Shown here: piece after piece, positions 47,470-61,680 of the stretch
Numbering within the stretch: the stretch's first letter is position 1
How the letters are laid out: each line of letters begins with the position of its first letter
Origin: Glandiceps talaboti
Taxonomy: Eukaryota > Hemichordata > Enteropneusta > Spengelidae
Assembly (NCBI RefSeq): GCF_964340395.1
Contig: NC_135568.1
Coordinates: 19,661,210-19,725,209, forward strand
Direction of reading: 5' to 3'
Length of the DNA stretch: 64,000 nt
Position numbers and translations under genes: made by a program
The notes under the pieces: model-generated
Told to the model about the DNA's origin: nothing
Databases searched by the model: none
Seen by the model: only the letters and a program-made list of their open reading frames with translations

Positions 47470-49030
47470 GTTTTTTAACACAACTGAACTGATAAGGTGC
47501 TATAGGCATGGTGTGGTGTGTGTGTGGATGACAAAAACTGATTGTATGTGATTTAGATCATTTTTGGTCAAAAGATAAACTAACAAACTAATGGGCAGGT
47601 TTGTCTGAAATTTAGTGAGAACATTCTTAGGGATGTGTAAATTAAGATTTATTCATAACATGATGATTCCATCAGTAATATGTAAATTAGGGCTAAATAT
47701 GTGTCTTTTTGGTCAAAAGTCTATAATTCCAAAGTTGTTGAGCAGATTTGGTTGAAATTTGATGGGGATGAAATATTATTCTGGAGATTTTCTTCAAAAC
47801 ATTTTGACACAATTATCCCTAACAACCAAAAAGAAATATATTTTAGTCAAAAACAACATCATCTGGTAGGCAAGTATAAGTAAACATTATAAAAATGTAT
47901 GTGAATATCCCTAGCAACCATGACCATGCCCATAGCAACAGCCAAACGGTGGTGTATTTCACAAAGATAACAACATGGATTCTTAGACAAGTGAACAAAC
48001 ATTCAAAAGGTGTATGCAAATATGCCTAGCAGAAAGACCACCCATGGCAACAGCCAAATGATCACGTTTATTGAAAAGATATAAGGGATTAATAGAAAAA
48101 AAGAATAAACTTTCAAAAAATGTATGCAAATATACCTAACAACAAGACCATGCCCATAGCAACAGCCAAATGATTGCATATATTGCAAAGATAACAACAG
48201 GGCTGGATAGGCAACTGGATAATCAATCAGTCAGCAAATGAACACCTACCTAGCATGGATCAGCATGTGGTTAAACTTTTTTTAAAAACTGTTGTGCTAC
48301 AATGCCATTGACGCTATTTTGTTAAGCATATAGATTGTTCTTTGCCATTGTACAGACTTCTAATAACTTTGACAGCTTATGTTGCTCCACTTTGTATTGG
48401 GTTTTGTTTGCATATAACTTCCATGTTATTACTTTACATATTCTCTATTTATATAACAATGACATCAAATAAGGCAATACAACTTATATCTTTATCAATA
48501 TGACAACTGCTTAGGTTCAGTAGTGGTATAGGCATGTCAAAGTCTCTGTCTGTGTGTCTGTGTGTGTATGTGTGTGTGTGTGTGTGTGCGTGCGCACGTG
48601 TGAATGAGTGTGTGTATGCGTAAACAACTTATAATGATCCCATTAGTGATATGCAAATTAGGTATAAAAATGTGTCTTTTTGGTCAAAAATCATTCATTT
48701 TAAAATAATTGAGCTGATTGGCCCTAGCAACCATGACCATGCCCTTAGCAACAGTGAAATGATGATACATATTACAAAGATAACAGGGATGGGTATGTAA
48801 GTGAATACAGATTGGAAAAAATATATGCAAAATGCTGAGCAACAGCACCACACTTACAGCAACAGCTACATGTTAATGATGATTTTGATTGCAACAATGA
48901 AGACTGGGAAGTGAAGGCAAGTTATAAAGATTCCAAGAAATGTATGCAAATATGCCTAGCAGCAAGACCATGCCCATAGCAACAGCCAAATACAGTTGTG
49001 CTATAATGCTAGTGGTGCTATTTTGTACAA
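47470..49030. repeat. Two dispersed repeat family A copies
   Basis: Copy one (about 47,470-48,325) begins TTTTTTAACACAACTGAACTG and ends CTGTTGTGCTACAATGCCAT. Copy two (about 48,505-49,025) has a TG run and ends CAGTTGTGCTATAATGCTAG. Both contain the CCTAGCAACAAGACCATGCC modules. Confidence 0.75.
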
Positions 49031-49034
49031 AAAT

Positions 49035-52000
49035 AACACCAGGTATGTGTTAAACACCAGATATAAGTTAAACACCAGATATATGTTAAACACCAGATAT
49101 ATGTTAAACACCAAGTATATGTTAGACACTAGATATATGTTAAACACCAGATATATGTTAAACACCAGATATATGTTAAACACCAGATATATGTTAGACA
49201 CTAGATATATGTTAAACACTAGATATATGTTAAACACCAGATATATGTTAGACACTAGATATATGTTAGACATCAGATATATGTTAGACACCAGATATAT
49301 CTTAGACACTAGGTACATGTTAGACACCAGATATAAGTTAAACACTAGGTATATGTTAGACACTAGGTATATGTTAGACACTAGATATATGTTAGACACT
49401 AGATATATGTTAGACACTAGGTATATGTTAGACACAAGGTATATGTTAGACACTAGGTATATGTTAGACACCAGATATAAGTTAAACACTAGGTATATGT
49501 TAGACACTAGGTATATGTTAGACACCAGATATATGTTAGACACTAGATATATGTTAGACACTAGGTATATGTTAGACACTAGATATATGTTAAACACTAG
49601 GTATATGTTAGACACTAGATATATGTCAGACACCAGATATATGTTAGACACTAGGTATATGTTAGACACCAGATATATGTTAGACACTAGGTATATGTTA
49701 GACACTAGGTATATGTTAGACACTAGGTATATGTTAGACACTAGGTATATGTTAAACACTAGGTATATGTTAGACACTAGGTATATGTTAGACACTAGGT
49801 ATATGTTAGACACCAGATATATGTTAGACACCAGATATATGTTAAACACCAGATATATGTTAGACACTAGATATATGTTAGACACCAGGTATATGTTAGG
49901 CACTAGGTATATGTTAAACACTAGGTATATGTTAGACACTAGGTACATGTTAGACACTAGGTATATGTTAGACACTAGGTACATGTTAGACACTAGATAT
50001 ATGTTTAAGACACTAGGTATATGTTAGACACTAGATATATGTTAGACACTAGGTATATGTTAGACACTAGGTACATGTTAGACACTAGATATATGTTAGA
50101 CACTAGATATATGTTTAAGACACTAGGTATATGTTAGACACTAGATATATGTTAAACACCAGATATATGTTAAACACCAGATATATGTTAGACACTAGAT
50201 ATATGTTAGACACTAGGTATATGTTAGACACTAGGTACATGTTAGACACTAGATATATGTTAGACACTAGATATATGTTTAAGACACTAGGTATATGTTA
50301 GACACTAGATATATGTTAAACACCAGATATATGTTAAACACCAGATATATGTTAGACACTAGATATATGTTAGACACCAGGTATATGTTAGGCACTAGGT
50401 ATATGTTAAACACTAGGTATATGTTAGGCACTAGATATATGTTAGACACTAGATATATGTTAGACACTAGGTACATGTTAGACACCAGATATATGTTAGA
50501 CACCAGATATATGTTTAAGACACTAGATATATGTTTAAGACACTAGATATATGTTAGACACCAGATATATGTTAGACACCAGATATATGTTAGACACCAG
50601 ATATATGTTAGACACCAGATATATGTTAGACACTAGATATATGTTTAAGACACTAGGTATATGTTAAACACCAGATATATGTTAGACACTAGGTATATGT
50701 TAGACACTAGGTATATGTTAGACACTAGATATATGTTAGACACTAGGTATATGTTAGACACTAGATATATGTTAGACACTAGGTATATGTTAGACACTAG
50801 GTACATGTTAGACACTAGGTATATGTTAGACACTAGGTATATGTTAGACACTAGGTACATGTTAGACACTAGATATATGTTAGACACTAGGTATATGTTT
50901 AAGACACTAGATATATGTTAGACACTAGATATATGTTAGACACTAGATATATGTTAGACACCAAGTATATGTTAAACACCAGATATATCCTAGACACCAG
51001 ATACATGTTAGATACTAGGTAAATGTTAGACACTAGGTACATGTTAGACACTAGATATATGTGAGACACTAGGTACATGTTAGACACCAGATATATGTTA
51101 GACACTAGGTATATGTTAGACACCAGGTATATGTTAGACACTAGATATATGTTAAACACCAGATATATGTTAAACACTAGATATATGTTAGACACTAGAT
51201 ATATGTTAGACACCAGATATATGTTAGACACCAGATATATCTTAGACACTAGGTATATGTTAGACACCAGATATATGTTAGACACTAGGTATATGTTAGA
51301 CACTAGATATATGTGAGACACTAGATATATGTTAGACACTAGATATATGTTAGACACTAGATATATGTTAGACACTAGATATATGTGAGACACTAGATAT
51401 ATGTTAGACACTAGGTATATGTTAGACACTAGGTATATGTTAGACACCAGATATATGTTAGACACCAGGTATATGTTAGACACTAGGTATATGTTAGACA
51501 CTAGGTACATGTTAAACACTAGGTATATGTTAAACACCAGATATATGTTAGACACTAGATATATGTTAGACACCAGATATATGTTAGACACTAGGTATAT
51601 GTTAGACACTAGGTATATGTTAGACACCAGATATAAGTTAAACACTAGGTATATGTTAGACACTAGGTATATGTTAGACACTAGGTACATGTTAGACACC
51701 AGATATATGTTAGACACTAGGTATATGTTAGACACTAGGTATATGTTAGACACCAGATATAAGTTAAACACTAGGTATATGTTAAACACTAGGTATATGT
51801 TAGACACTAGATATATGTTAGACACCAGGTATATGTTAGACACTAGGTATATGTTAGACACTAGGTACATGTTAGACACTAGGTATATGTTAGACACTAG
51901 GTACATGTTAAACACTAGGTATATGTTAAACACCAGATATATGTTAAACACTAGATATATGTTAGACACTAGATATATGTTAGACACCAGATATATGTTA

Positions 52001-52072
52001 AACACCAGATATATGTTAAACACTAGATATATGTTAGACACTAGATATATGTTAGACACTAGGTATATGTTT
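49035..52072. repeat. 18-bp minisatellite, about 168 copies
   Basis: The monomer is AGACACTAGGTATATGTT, with AGAT/AGGT, ACTAG/ACCAG and TATATG/TACATG variants. An extra T in TTTAAGACAC breaks the frame at several places. It ends about 35 bases before the exon 12 acceptor. The six-residue open frames (MLDTRY, NIYLVS) are repeat artefacts. Confidence 0.97.
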
Positions 52073-52106
52073 GTATTAATTTGGATCAATGTGTTTGTAT
52101 TAATAG

Positions 52107-52375
52107 ACTAAAAGCAACCATGTCAGTAGGGCAGATGAAGAGCTAGTCAACTCAACAAAGTCAGAACCAGTGCAATCCAAACCAGTCAGAAGACCTAGTA
52201 AGAAAACAAGTAGAGCACCTCCTCCCCCTTCCAGTGATGAAACACCACCAGAACCCAAGTCTTCATCAAAACCTATGAAAGAAGCAATCAGTGGTTCTCC
52301 TGCAGCTGCTCAAAGGCCTGCCAAAGGTTCACCTAAGAATTCCAAAGGAGAAGCAAAACTTGGCACAGATGAACT
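52107..52375 (+). CDS. PPP1R9: Neurabin/spinophilin homologue, exon 12 (basic, proline/serine-rich)
   Basis: The exon encodes a Lys/Pro/Ser-rich, probably disordered stretch that includes PVQSKPVRRPSKKTSRAPPP, PPEPKSSSKPMKE and GEAKLGTDEL. RRPS is a second R-R-x-S kinase consensus and APPPP is a proline run. The acceptor is GTATTAATAG, about 35 bases after the end of the 18-bp array. The donor is GAACT|GTGAGT, in phase 2. Without splicing the frame hits TGA inside the donor (52377-52379), so a short isoform ending GTDEL is possible. The split Leu codon joins exon 13 in phase. Confidence 0.86.
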
Positions 52376-52450
52376 GTGAGTTGACCTCTAAATATAGATG
52401 GTGCATATGCTCTCCTCTGTGTCAGTGGCTCCAAATTGGTGTTGCCTCCT

Positions 52451-52790
52451 ATTAAAGGAATGCTGAATTTAAACGCATCAAAGGGTTTGCACTTCAGAAA
52501 AATTGTTTTAAATTCATTGATAATATAATTATCACAATATCAATCATACTTTTCAATAAAAACATGATAAAAGTCGTGAACTTGTCACTTTTTATTATTG
52601 TCGACATTTTGACGCCAAAATGAGGCTGGAGGCTCTTGTGTGCTGTGGTGTACAGACAATGACCACATTCATTGGTGCTATTTTTTACAAGTATGATTAA
52701 CATTGTGATAATTATATCATCAATGGAGTGAAAACAATTTTTCTGAAGTGCAAACCCGTTGGTGTGTATTCATTCAGCTTTCATTTAAAG
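52451..52790. mobile_element. Inverted-repeat (MITE-like) element in intron 12
   Basis: The left arm GGGTTTGCACTTCAGAAAAA and its continuation TATAATTATCACAAT pair with the right arm over about 100 bp. TGCTGAATTT and ATTCAGCTTT mark the outer ends. No exact target duplication is seen; ATTAAAG and ATTTAAAG flank it imperfectly. Confidence 0.72.
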
Positions 52791-53410
52791 TCTTCGTCTT
52801 GTCTAGTTTCACATTGATAGTGTTACATACATGAACGTTTCATCTGTTACGGCATGAGTAAGACATTTGCAGAGAAAGAGGCTAGTACTGTAGTACACAA
52901 GTACACATACAGTAACAAGTAATCTTTAGTACTAACAGAAGTGAAAGTGCATTTCCCTCTAATAATATGACAGGAATGTAAATTACACACATTGAGTAAC
53001 ATTGACTGCATTGGCAACACTAGTGATAACATTTAGACACAGTTTGATATTTACAACAAACTGCATGTGTATGTATGTGGTCAGCTATTTTGTGATTTCC
53101 TGCAAGGGATTATGGGAAAATATCTGGCAGTGACATCACAAATACCCATATCTCTTTGTCTTGTATTTGTATTTGTCAAGACACAAAAAATATAATGATA
53201 TTCATAATTTCATCATCAGGGATTCCCCATAAACTATTGTAGGGAATCCCAAATAGCTGAACTTATGTTAAGAGCAGTAGGGCTTCTTTACAAAAGTTCA
53301 AAGTTGAGTTTATACCAAGGTGCTATTTTGTCATCCAAAAGTCAAATATAAATTGATAGCAATTACATTAATACATGCACACTAAAGGCAGAAATAATTC
53401 TAACTTGAAT
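52791..53410. other. Intron 12 sequence without recognised feature
   Basis: AT-rich, apparently unique sequence. A short GGGATTCCC/GGGAATCCC pair lies near 53,220-53,250. Confidence 0.5.
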
Positions 53411-53413
53411 TTT

Positions 53414-56400
53414 TAGCTCCGCTGTCAGCAAAGGCTGCACAGAGCTTAAGGGTTAGGTTGACTCACCCACATCGTTCATCTGTCAGCTTTTCTACTTTTG
53501 GTCAGTACAAAACACAAGTACAGGTCAGGCCAGGTATCTACTGAATATTTTTGGGGGGATTTGCATTCAGATCCAAAGATGTGAACCTGTCATATTTGAT
53601 ATACATTTTTGATTGTTTGTCAGGTTATTCTTTCTCAGCAATTCGCCTTCAGTTATCTTTGTTTTCAAAATCACCACACAATTATTGTCTTCTGTTCTAA
53701 GAATTATATTTTTAGCTCCGCTGTCAGCGAAAGCTGAAAGCATAGCTTTAGGTATAGGTTGTATAGAGTATAGAGAGTATAGGTGAATCATAGGTGTCCG
53801 TCAAACTTTTATATTTTCATCATCTTCTCCGAAAGTAACAGCCAGAATACTTCGATATTTGGTGTGCATGTTCCCTGGGGGGGGGGGGGGGGGAGGCTAT
53901 TCAGATTTGTTCATTTGTTGATCTGTGCCATTTTCAATTTTTTATGATTTTTTTAAAAAAAATGACATTTTCATCATCATCTCATCTCCTCAAATACTAC
54001 ATGTCAGATTGCTTTGATATCTGGTGTGTTGATGCACAGAGGGTAGCTTACTTAGATTTGTTAATTTCAAGTCAGCACGTCTTCTCTTCTATTTTTTATG
54101 ATTTTTTTTTTATAATTTGAAAAAAAAATGAATATGTTAATGAGCATTATGACTGACGCCATATTGGAAATCAGACCACGAGACTTTAAGTAAACTGCCA
54201 CTTTTCAATAGACACTATTGACGTCAAATAAGCAATGTAATATGTGCTATAGTCATAATTCTACGCATTGTGTGCCCAAATGACAAGCGTTTGTTTGAAA
54301 CAGGGTTGTAAACTTCAAATCCAAATTCTGCACCCCTTCAACATAATCAGCCAGTCCGTATCATCCTCATTTGCATGCATCGTGTGCATCTAAGATCTAT
54401 CCTTCAGATCGCGACTGTTACTCTTTGAATGGCTGCTCACGGGCCTTATTTTTGGGTATTTTCAACTCGCCGTAACTTTCACTAGAGTCCACAATTTTAG
54501 ATACTGTGAACACCTAAACCTCAACTGACATGTCTTCTTTCGTACCAGCAACACAAATTTTGGAATTACATTTTGGAATACCGATTTTCCGACGAATTCG
54601 GGACGCATACTTGAGGCCCTGAAATTTCTTTTCGGACCGGAAAGTTTTACAAATTTCACAAAAAGATGGATTTTTATGTGTTTTAAATAACTATGGCAAG
54701 TAAATTTAGTAGGATCGGTCTGTAATGCTCCGTTCAAGAATTTTCGGTAGAAAACGACTGATTTGACCTGAAGCTGACGCTGACCTCGTTTGACCGGGCG
54801 ATTTTCCACAGCAAGTAGCAACACAGTTCTTGGTATTCACTAAAATCACACTTCAGACCCACAATAAAAAAAATGTGATGTTTTCAGATAACATGTAACT
54901 TGTGATTAATTCTATATTGTCGTGCAATTTGGAGTGACAGTAAACCAGAATGAAGACAACTCGCGTAAGGAAGGCGGCATGCCTAGGCATATGCAGTTGA
55001 AGTTATGCAAGAGCAGTCTCACTGTCGACTCTGAATCGACCAAACTTTGTTTATTGGCCGACAGTTCACATGTAAAGTTAAACGACATGAACGTGTCTTG
55101 CCATTTCCAAAATGCAAATATTTGGCAAGTAAAAATAATTAAAATAACTACAACTTTAATTTGGCTTCAGACTTTGCGCTATGTTTTTCGTATCTTTCCC
55201 CGTTTTACATGTAATTTTAAATCCGAAAAGGTTCTCTCTGGCTCTGGTGATGTCAGTGGTTAGCCCTGCTTACATACGACAGGCGGTGCACGAGTTTATA
55301 TTGCTGACTTGACTCTAAACAAATAGTAGGGACAATTTGTAAGAATCGAGTCCCGGATTACTCCGTATGCAAGCACGACTAGTCAGTGATCATACCGGGA
55401 CTTTGCCGGTCACAAGAAATTCCGTAAATTAAAATATCAGACGATGTATGTATTAATCACCATCTTAGTTTCCGTACGGCGACAATCCCAAGTACCTGGA
55501 TGCACGAGGGACTAACCCGGAAGCAAGTCGTTGTCAGCCATACGTTACAGTGGTAACATCGTCTGAGAAATCGCTGCGTTCAGAGTGTCATTATTCACAG
55601 AATTGTTGTTTTCGAGTGAAAACCCGTCTTTAATTGTATAATTCTAACAAATGAAGACATGTCAAGTTATATTTTGAAAGTTGTACCGCTAGTTTGAGAC
55701 GATTTCCTCACGTACTATCAAGGCTTGGACCTTACTCCAGTTCAGCGGGAAGTTGAGCCAGTCCGATAATTCTTTCTGGTTTAGTTTACAACACTTTTGA
55801 TCACGCAGATTTTTTTTTTGTGATGAAAAGAAATTTAAAAAAAAGATCACTTCAACCATTTCGTTGTGTTTTCTTTGTGAAAGGTAATCGAACATGAACG
55901 AGTGTTATGTTACCACTGTAACGTATGGCTGAGAATGACTCTCTTCCGGGTTACTAATGAGTCCCTTGGGATTGTCGCCGTACGGAAACTAAGGTGGTGA
56001 TTAATACATTTCTTCCGTATATCTACTACAAGTACAAGTTAAATGTTGTTGACTTTGTAAATTTGTTAGAAAATTGAAATTCAAATTGCCTCAAAATTAT
56101 TTTAGATCCCTAGTTTATTTCATTCATCATTAAAATTTTCCAGGGTTAAAGCTGTAAGATTGGAATTATTTATAGCCAACCTCAAAATCCTCTTTTTTTC
56201 TTTTTCTTATTTGCATTTCCCAGTCATTTTTTTTCTGAGATTTTGTGCAATTTTTCATAACAGTAGATTTTTGTTATAAAATGGTGACTATGGTATAAAA
56301 GTACAATACATTACCAACTTTCTGTGTGAAATGTGTTTTATAGTGAGACATCATATGAAACCACTAACCACTTTATTACATCGCTAAAACAAAACTGCAT

Positions 56401-56500
56401 AGTGAAGAGCTGAAGAACTGAACCACTTCTACATGTTACCAAAATAAAAAATTAAATTAAAAAAAACCAGCGGAGCTATTCTGACCGATAGGTCGCTAGT
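53414..56500. mobile_element. Family D repeats with nested insertion(s)
   Basis: TAGCTCCGCTG occurs at 53414 and 53713, and its reverse complement CAGCGGAGCTA at 56468-56478, followed by TTCTGACCGATAGGTCGCTA. The same 3' end (ACTAACCACTTTATTGC, ATTCTGACCGATAGG) recurs at 59.4-59.64 kb. Inside, 54,160-56,090 is different, richer in GC and probably inserted. A run of about 18 Gs is at 53,877-53,894. Confidence 0.65.
55448..56009. mobile_element. 562-bp inverted-repeat element nested in family D
   Basis: The left arm (55448-55559) contains AGTTTCCGTACGGCGACAAT and ACGTTACAGTGGTAACAT. The right arm (55907-56009) is its inverted copy with a few differences. The ends are ATGTATTAATCACCA and its complement. 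I see no clear target duplication. Confidence 0.8.
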
Positions 56501-57065
56501 TCATATAGATTTCATACTTGTTCTTGTACGTACTGGGTGCATTAAATGGTAAAAATGTTTTGCCAACTACAGGCACTTTTAGGGAAAGTAGTCGCATTTC
56601 GTGCAGTTTTAGTATTTATTGGTAACAAACTATTACCATTGCAATATGCCTAGGACAAGAATGTATGAAAATGGCTTGGCTAAATGAAGTTACAACTGCT
56701 TGTTCAAGACCAAAACGTCTTGGGATATTTGTCAAAGTGTATCATCCCCAAAGATAAATAACAATCTAGCAGTGTGACTCTGTTTCATAACGTGAAATCT
56801 GGGTAAACCTTTGGTAGATTGCAAAAATTGATAAAAACGCTGTGAAAATTAACGCCCTTCATACGTCCAATTTTTTTTTTGAGATGTCATGTTTATGTAA
56901 ACATGTTATGACATGTATAGTAATAGTCATTAGAATTTAACATTTGAAACATTACATGTAGTGATGAGAATATTTCAAGTTAGCCTTATATTAAATCTGT
57001 TTTTAATATGTGAATATTCAAAATTACGCTTTAATATATATTGATACATATACATATTAGTCTTG

Positions 57066-57140
57066 GTTACCCAGACTCTTGCCGTTCATGGCTCCACACC
57101 AACTGTTTAGTGAGCCCTAACTGGCAAGAGTCTGGCTAAC
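57066..57140. repeat. Short hairpin
   Basis: GTTACCCAGACTCTTGCCGTT and AACTGGCAAGAGTCTGGCTAAC form about 20 paired bases around a 32-base loop. Confidence 0.75.
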
Positions 57141-57794
57141 TTAAACTAACATATACATTGCATCAAAGGTTAATGAAAGTTGGCACGAATAATCAGGTCA
57201 GGTGAAGGGTATATTCTATGCTTTGTAATTGTGGATTTTGGGAGTGCATCTACCATTTATACTCACTTCTTATGTATGCAATGTAACAAATAGGCTTTGA
57301 TTTCTACTTGTCTACTACACACTCTACGACACATCTAAATGTGCATACTCCGTGTGAACGGTAATTAAAATCGATAATTAATAGCTGTCAAGAGAGATAT
57401 CATTTCAGCAGTTCAAAATATATATAGATGTTTTCAACAGAATGTGAACATATTCGAGTACTTACATTGCTGAATTAGCATTTACAAAAGAGAAGGTGAA
57501 ATTTGCCATGAAAACCAATATATATTGCAAATAAAAACAGATGATGGATCTTTGGATTCGAATGTGAATGTGAATATGAATCCCCCCAAAATATTTAATA
57601 TATACCTGACCTGACCTGGCCTGTACTTGGCCTGTACCTGCATTTAGTACTAACCATTTCTTTCATCTTCTCTAAATCTGCATGGTCAGTTGACCTGAAA
57701 TTTGGTGTGTACTTGTCATTTGATGAGCAGATATAAGTTTGTTCAAGACAAGTTGATTTGATCATAATATGCAAATTAGGCCTAAAAATAGAAT

Positions 57795-59250
<1,456 letters not shown>

Positions 59251-59640
59251 GGGGTATTTTTGGTAAAAATGCTTCAAAAATCTTCTTCTCCAAAACTACT
59301 GGGCCAATTGAGTTGAAATTTGTTGTGTAGGTGTCTAGGGATGAGCAGATATAAGTTTCTTCAAGACAAGGGTCATTAATATGCAAATTAGGGGTAAAAT
59401 AGAATTTTTGTGAAATGGTGACTATTTTATAAAAGTACAATATTTTACCAACTTTCTGTGTGAAATGTGTTCTATAGTGTGTGTGAGTCATCATATGAAT
59501 CCACTAACCACTTTATTGCTTTGCTAAAACAAAACTGCATAGTGGAAGAGCTGAACAGCAAAACCACTTCTACACATGTTACAAAAACACAACAAAAAGA
59601 ACAAAAAACAGCAGAGCTATTCTGACCGATAGGTTGCTTG
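59251..59640. repeat. Family D 3' end copy
   Basis: CAACTTTCTGTGTGAAATGTG, AAAACAAAACTGCATAGTGG and AGCTATTCTGACCGATAGG match 56.28-56.50 kb. Confidence 0.72.
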
Positions 59641-59978
59641 CCTTTTAATGTCTTTGTGGCTACATCAACATTCTGACAGTCATTATTGTCTTTGATCTCT
59701 ATGTCTAGTCATAATGCAAATTATAACAAAACGTGTTTAATTTATCATTATCGTCATATTTCTATTTTGTGGTAACTCTTGATGCTGATATTTAGCAAGG
59801 CAGTCTTTGACATCCTGTACATAACATGTAATAGATCTGATAATGTACAGTTTCATTGGGTCTTCTTGAAAAAAAAGCCTGTTATAGGTGTGAAAGTAGT
59901 CAAAGTTTCAAATCATTGTATTGGAATACTACTGAATAATATACTGAAGTGTTTCAACAGCTGATGTCAAAAAGACTG

Positions 59979-60025
59979 AGGTCATAGGTCAAACTGTTGA
60001 TGTCATACAGATAGGTCAAAGGTCA
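59979..60025 (+). promoter_or_regulatory. Two perfect DR1 nuclear-receptor motifs
   Basis: AGGTCATAGGTCA (59979-59991) and AGGTCAAAGGTCA (60013-60025) are both direct repeats of AGGTCA with one-base spacing, the site type bound by HNF4 or RXR heterodimers. A single AAAGGTCA follows near 60,057. Function is inferred from motif alone. Confidence 0.4.
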
Positions 60026-60281
60026 GATATGATTTCATGCAGACTAGACTGATGTCAAAGGTCACTACATTTGTTAACATTTAGATCACATTTTCTTTCA
60101 TATTTACCAGTTCATTTCATGCACGACATCATAACTTATTTTTTGTCATGGCTGTTGTTATGTTTGATAGTTCAAGTTAGTGTATATTCATTTTTCTCTA
60201 CATAGTGATGAAATCATCCCATCATTCATTTTGATTTTCTAACTTGTTACCTTTCTCTCCTCTTTTTCTCATCTAAAAAAG

Positions 60282-60302
60282 CTACAACCCATGGAGACGG
60301 AG
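60282..60302 (+). other. Candidate 21-nt in-frame microexon
   Basis: A strong pyrimidine tract (CTTTCTCTCCTCTTTTTCTC) precedes ATCTAAAAAAG. Then come CTACAACCCATGGAGACGGAG and a GTTAGT donor. Inserted between exons 12 and 13 it would keep phase and add YNPWRR plus one residue change. There is no homology support. Confidence 0.25.
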
Positions 60303-61680
60303 GTTAGTTTCCATAGCGATTTTTTCATGGCATGCTCATCAATGTGATGATTGTAGGCTGCACCTTGCATATCATTAGTTCATGACATTTACCAAAACCA
60401 TACCACCTACTTTCTTTCAGAGCAACTATGCTGTTCATGTAACTATGGTAACAGTCAATGGACTATCTACATATAGTATGTGTAGTGCAATATCACTATA
60501 GTCTATTGTTATGAGAATACTCCTAGAAAACAATTACTAAAAGAGCTAAACAAACAGTTCAAGACCCATTTTATGATATATATATACATTTTACTGTCAG
60601 TCCAATTACATAGAGTGATGTACACACTGCTAAACAAACAGTTCAAGACCCATTTTATGATATATATATACATTTTACTGTCAGTCCAATTACATAGAGT
60701 GATGTACACACTGTTAAAAGCCAAGTCTTAAGATAATAAACAAGACACGGGTTTCATATAGGATTAAGTAGAGTCTTTTATTTATAAGATCTAATTCTAA
60801 GTGAAACCTTGTCTTGTTCATATATATACCTTCAGACTTGAACATAATACACAATAGCATTGAACACTTACTAAAAGAGCTAACAAACACTTCTAAACCC
60901 GTTTTATCATATATATACCTTCAGACTTGAACAAAATACGCAATATTATTGATTTTGTTTATAAGAACTAATTGAAAATGTCTAACTTTTTAGACAAGTT
61001 GAAACAAGAATGTGGTATGAGAACCTCTGTTTATCAAATACTTCTTTAAATAATTATGTAATTCTTGATTTTGGGATAGTTTGACAAATTCTTAGCTTTA
61101 AAGTGTATGTAAATAGGTTTCCAAGGTTTCCGACTTTTTGCCTGCAAATGACGTAGTTTTCATAGGTGATTAAAGATTTGTATGACATTTTTGACAAAAG
61201 TGCGATATTAATAATGAAAAATTGATTATTTTTTTTAAATCTGCGATGAGCATTTTGCTTCAGGAGTCTTCGGAAAATTGTGTCACAGCCGGAACACAAT
61301 CGGGGCATCCATGGTTTTTTTAACCATGCCTGAATGTTGCGTGGTAGGGGGACGTCAACGATTGAGTCTACACTGATTTTCTCACAAAAGATTTGGAAAT
61401 TCTAATCAGCCTACTTATGTTCAACATACAGAGGATAAGTTTCCAAACATTTTCAATGATGTCTTAGTACTGCACAACTCTCAAACTCACGAAAAACGAT
61501 CATGAATGATAAGATGCTGCATCCTGGTGTACTACTGTACGACACTGGCAATGATGACGTTTCTTTTGTTGGCTGTGATTACGAGTCCTAAATTGTTGAT
61601 TTGAAAGTTATTTCACCAGATAAGAAACGTAAATTACACTTTCAAAGAACATACTAGTATAACGTTACGAGGTGGTACCA
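60303..61680. other. Intron 12 sequence with an 84-bp tandem duplication
   Basis: Two copies of an 84-bp block (GCTAAACAAACAGTTCAAGA...) lie at about 60,545-60,628 and 60,629-60,712, with a diverged relative near 60,875. The rest is unique AT-rich sequence without a recognised gene. Confidence 0.7.

Noticed and set aside
48996-52111. MLDTRY and NIYLVS repeat proteins
   Set aside because: Produced by the 18-bp array. The frame is broken by single-T insertions (TTTAAGACAC), and both strands are open.
54462-55263. Two frames of 120 (minus) and 113 (plus) codons in the GC-richer block
   Set aside because: I recognise no domain, and neither has repeat-element protein motifs. They lie in a presumed nested insertion and may be chance.
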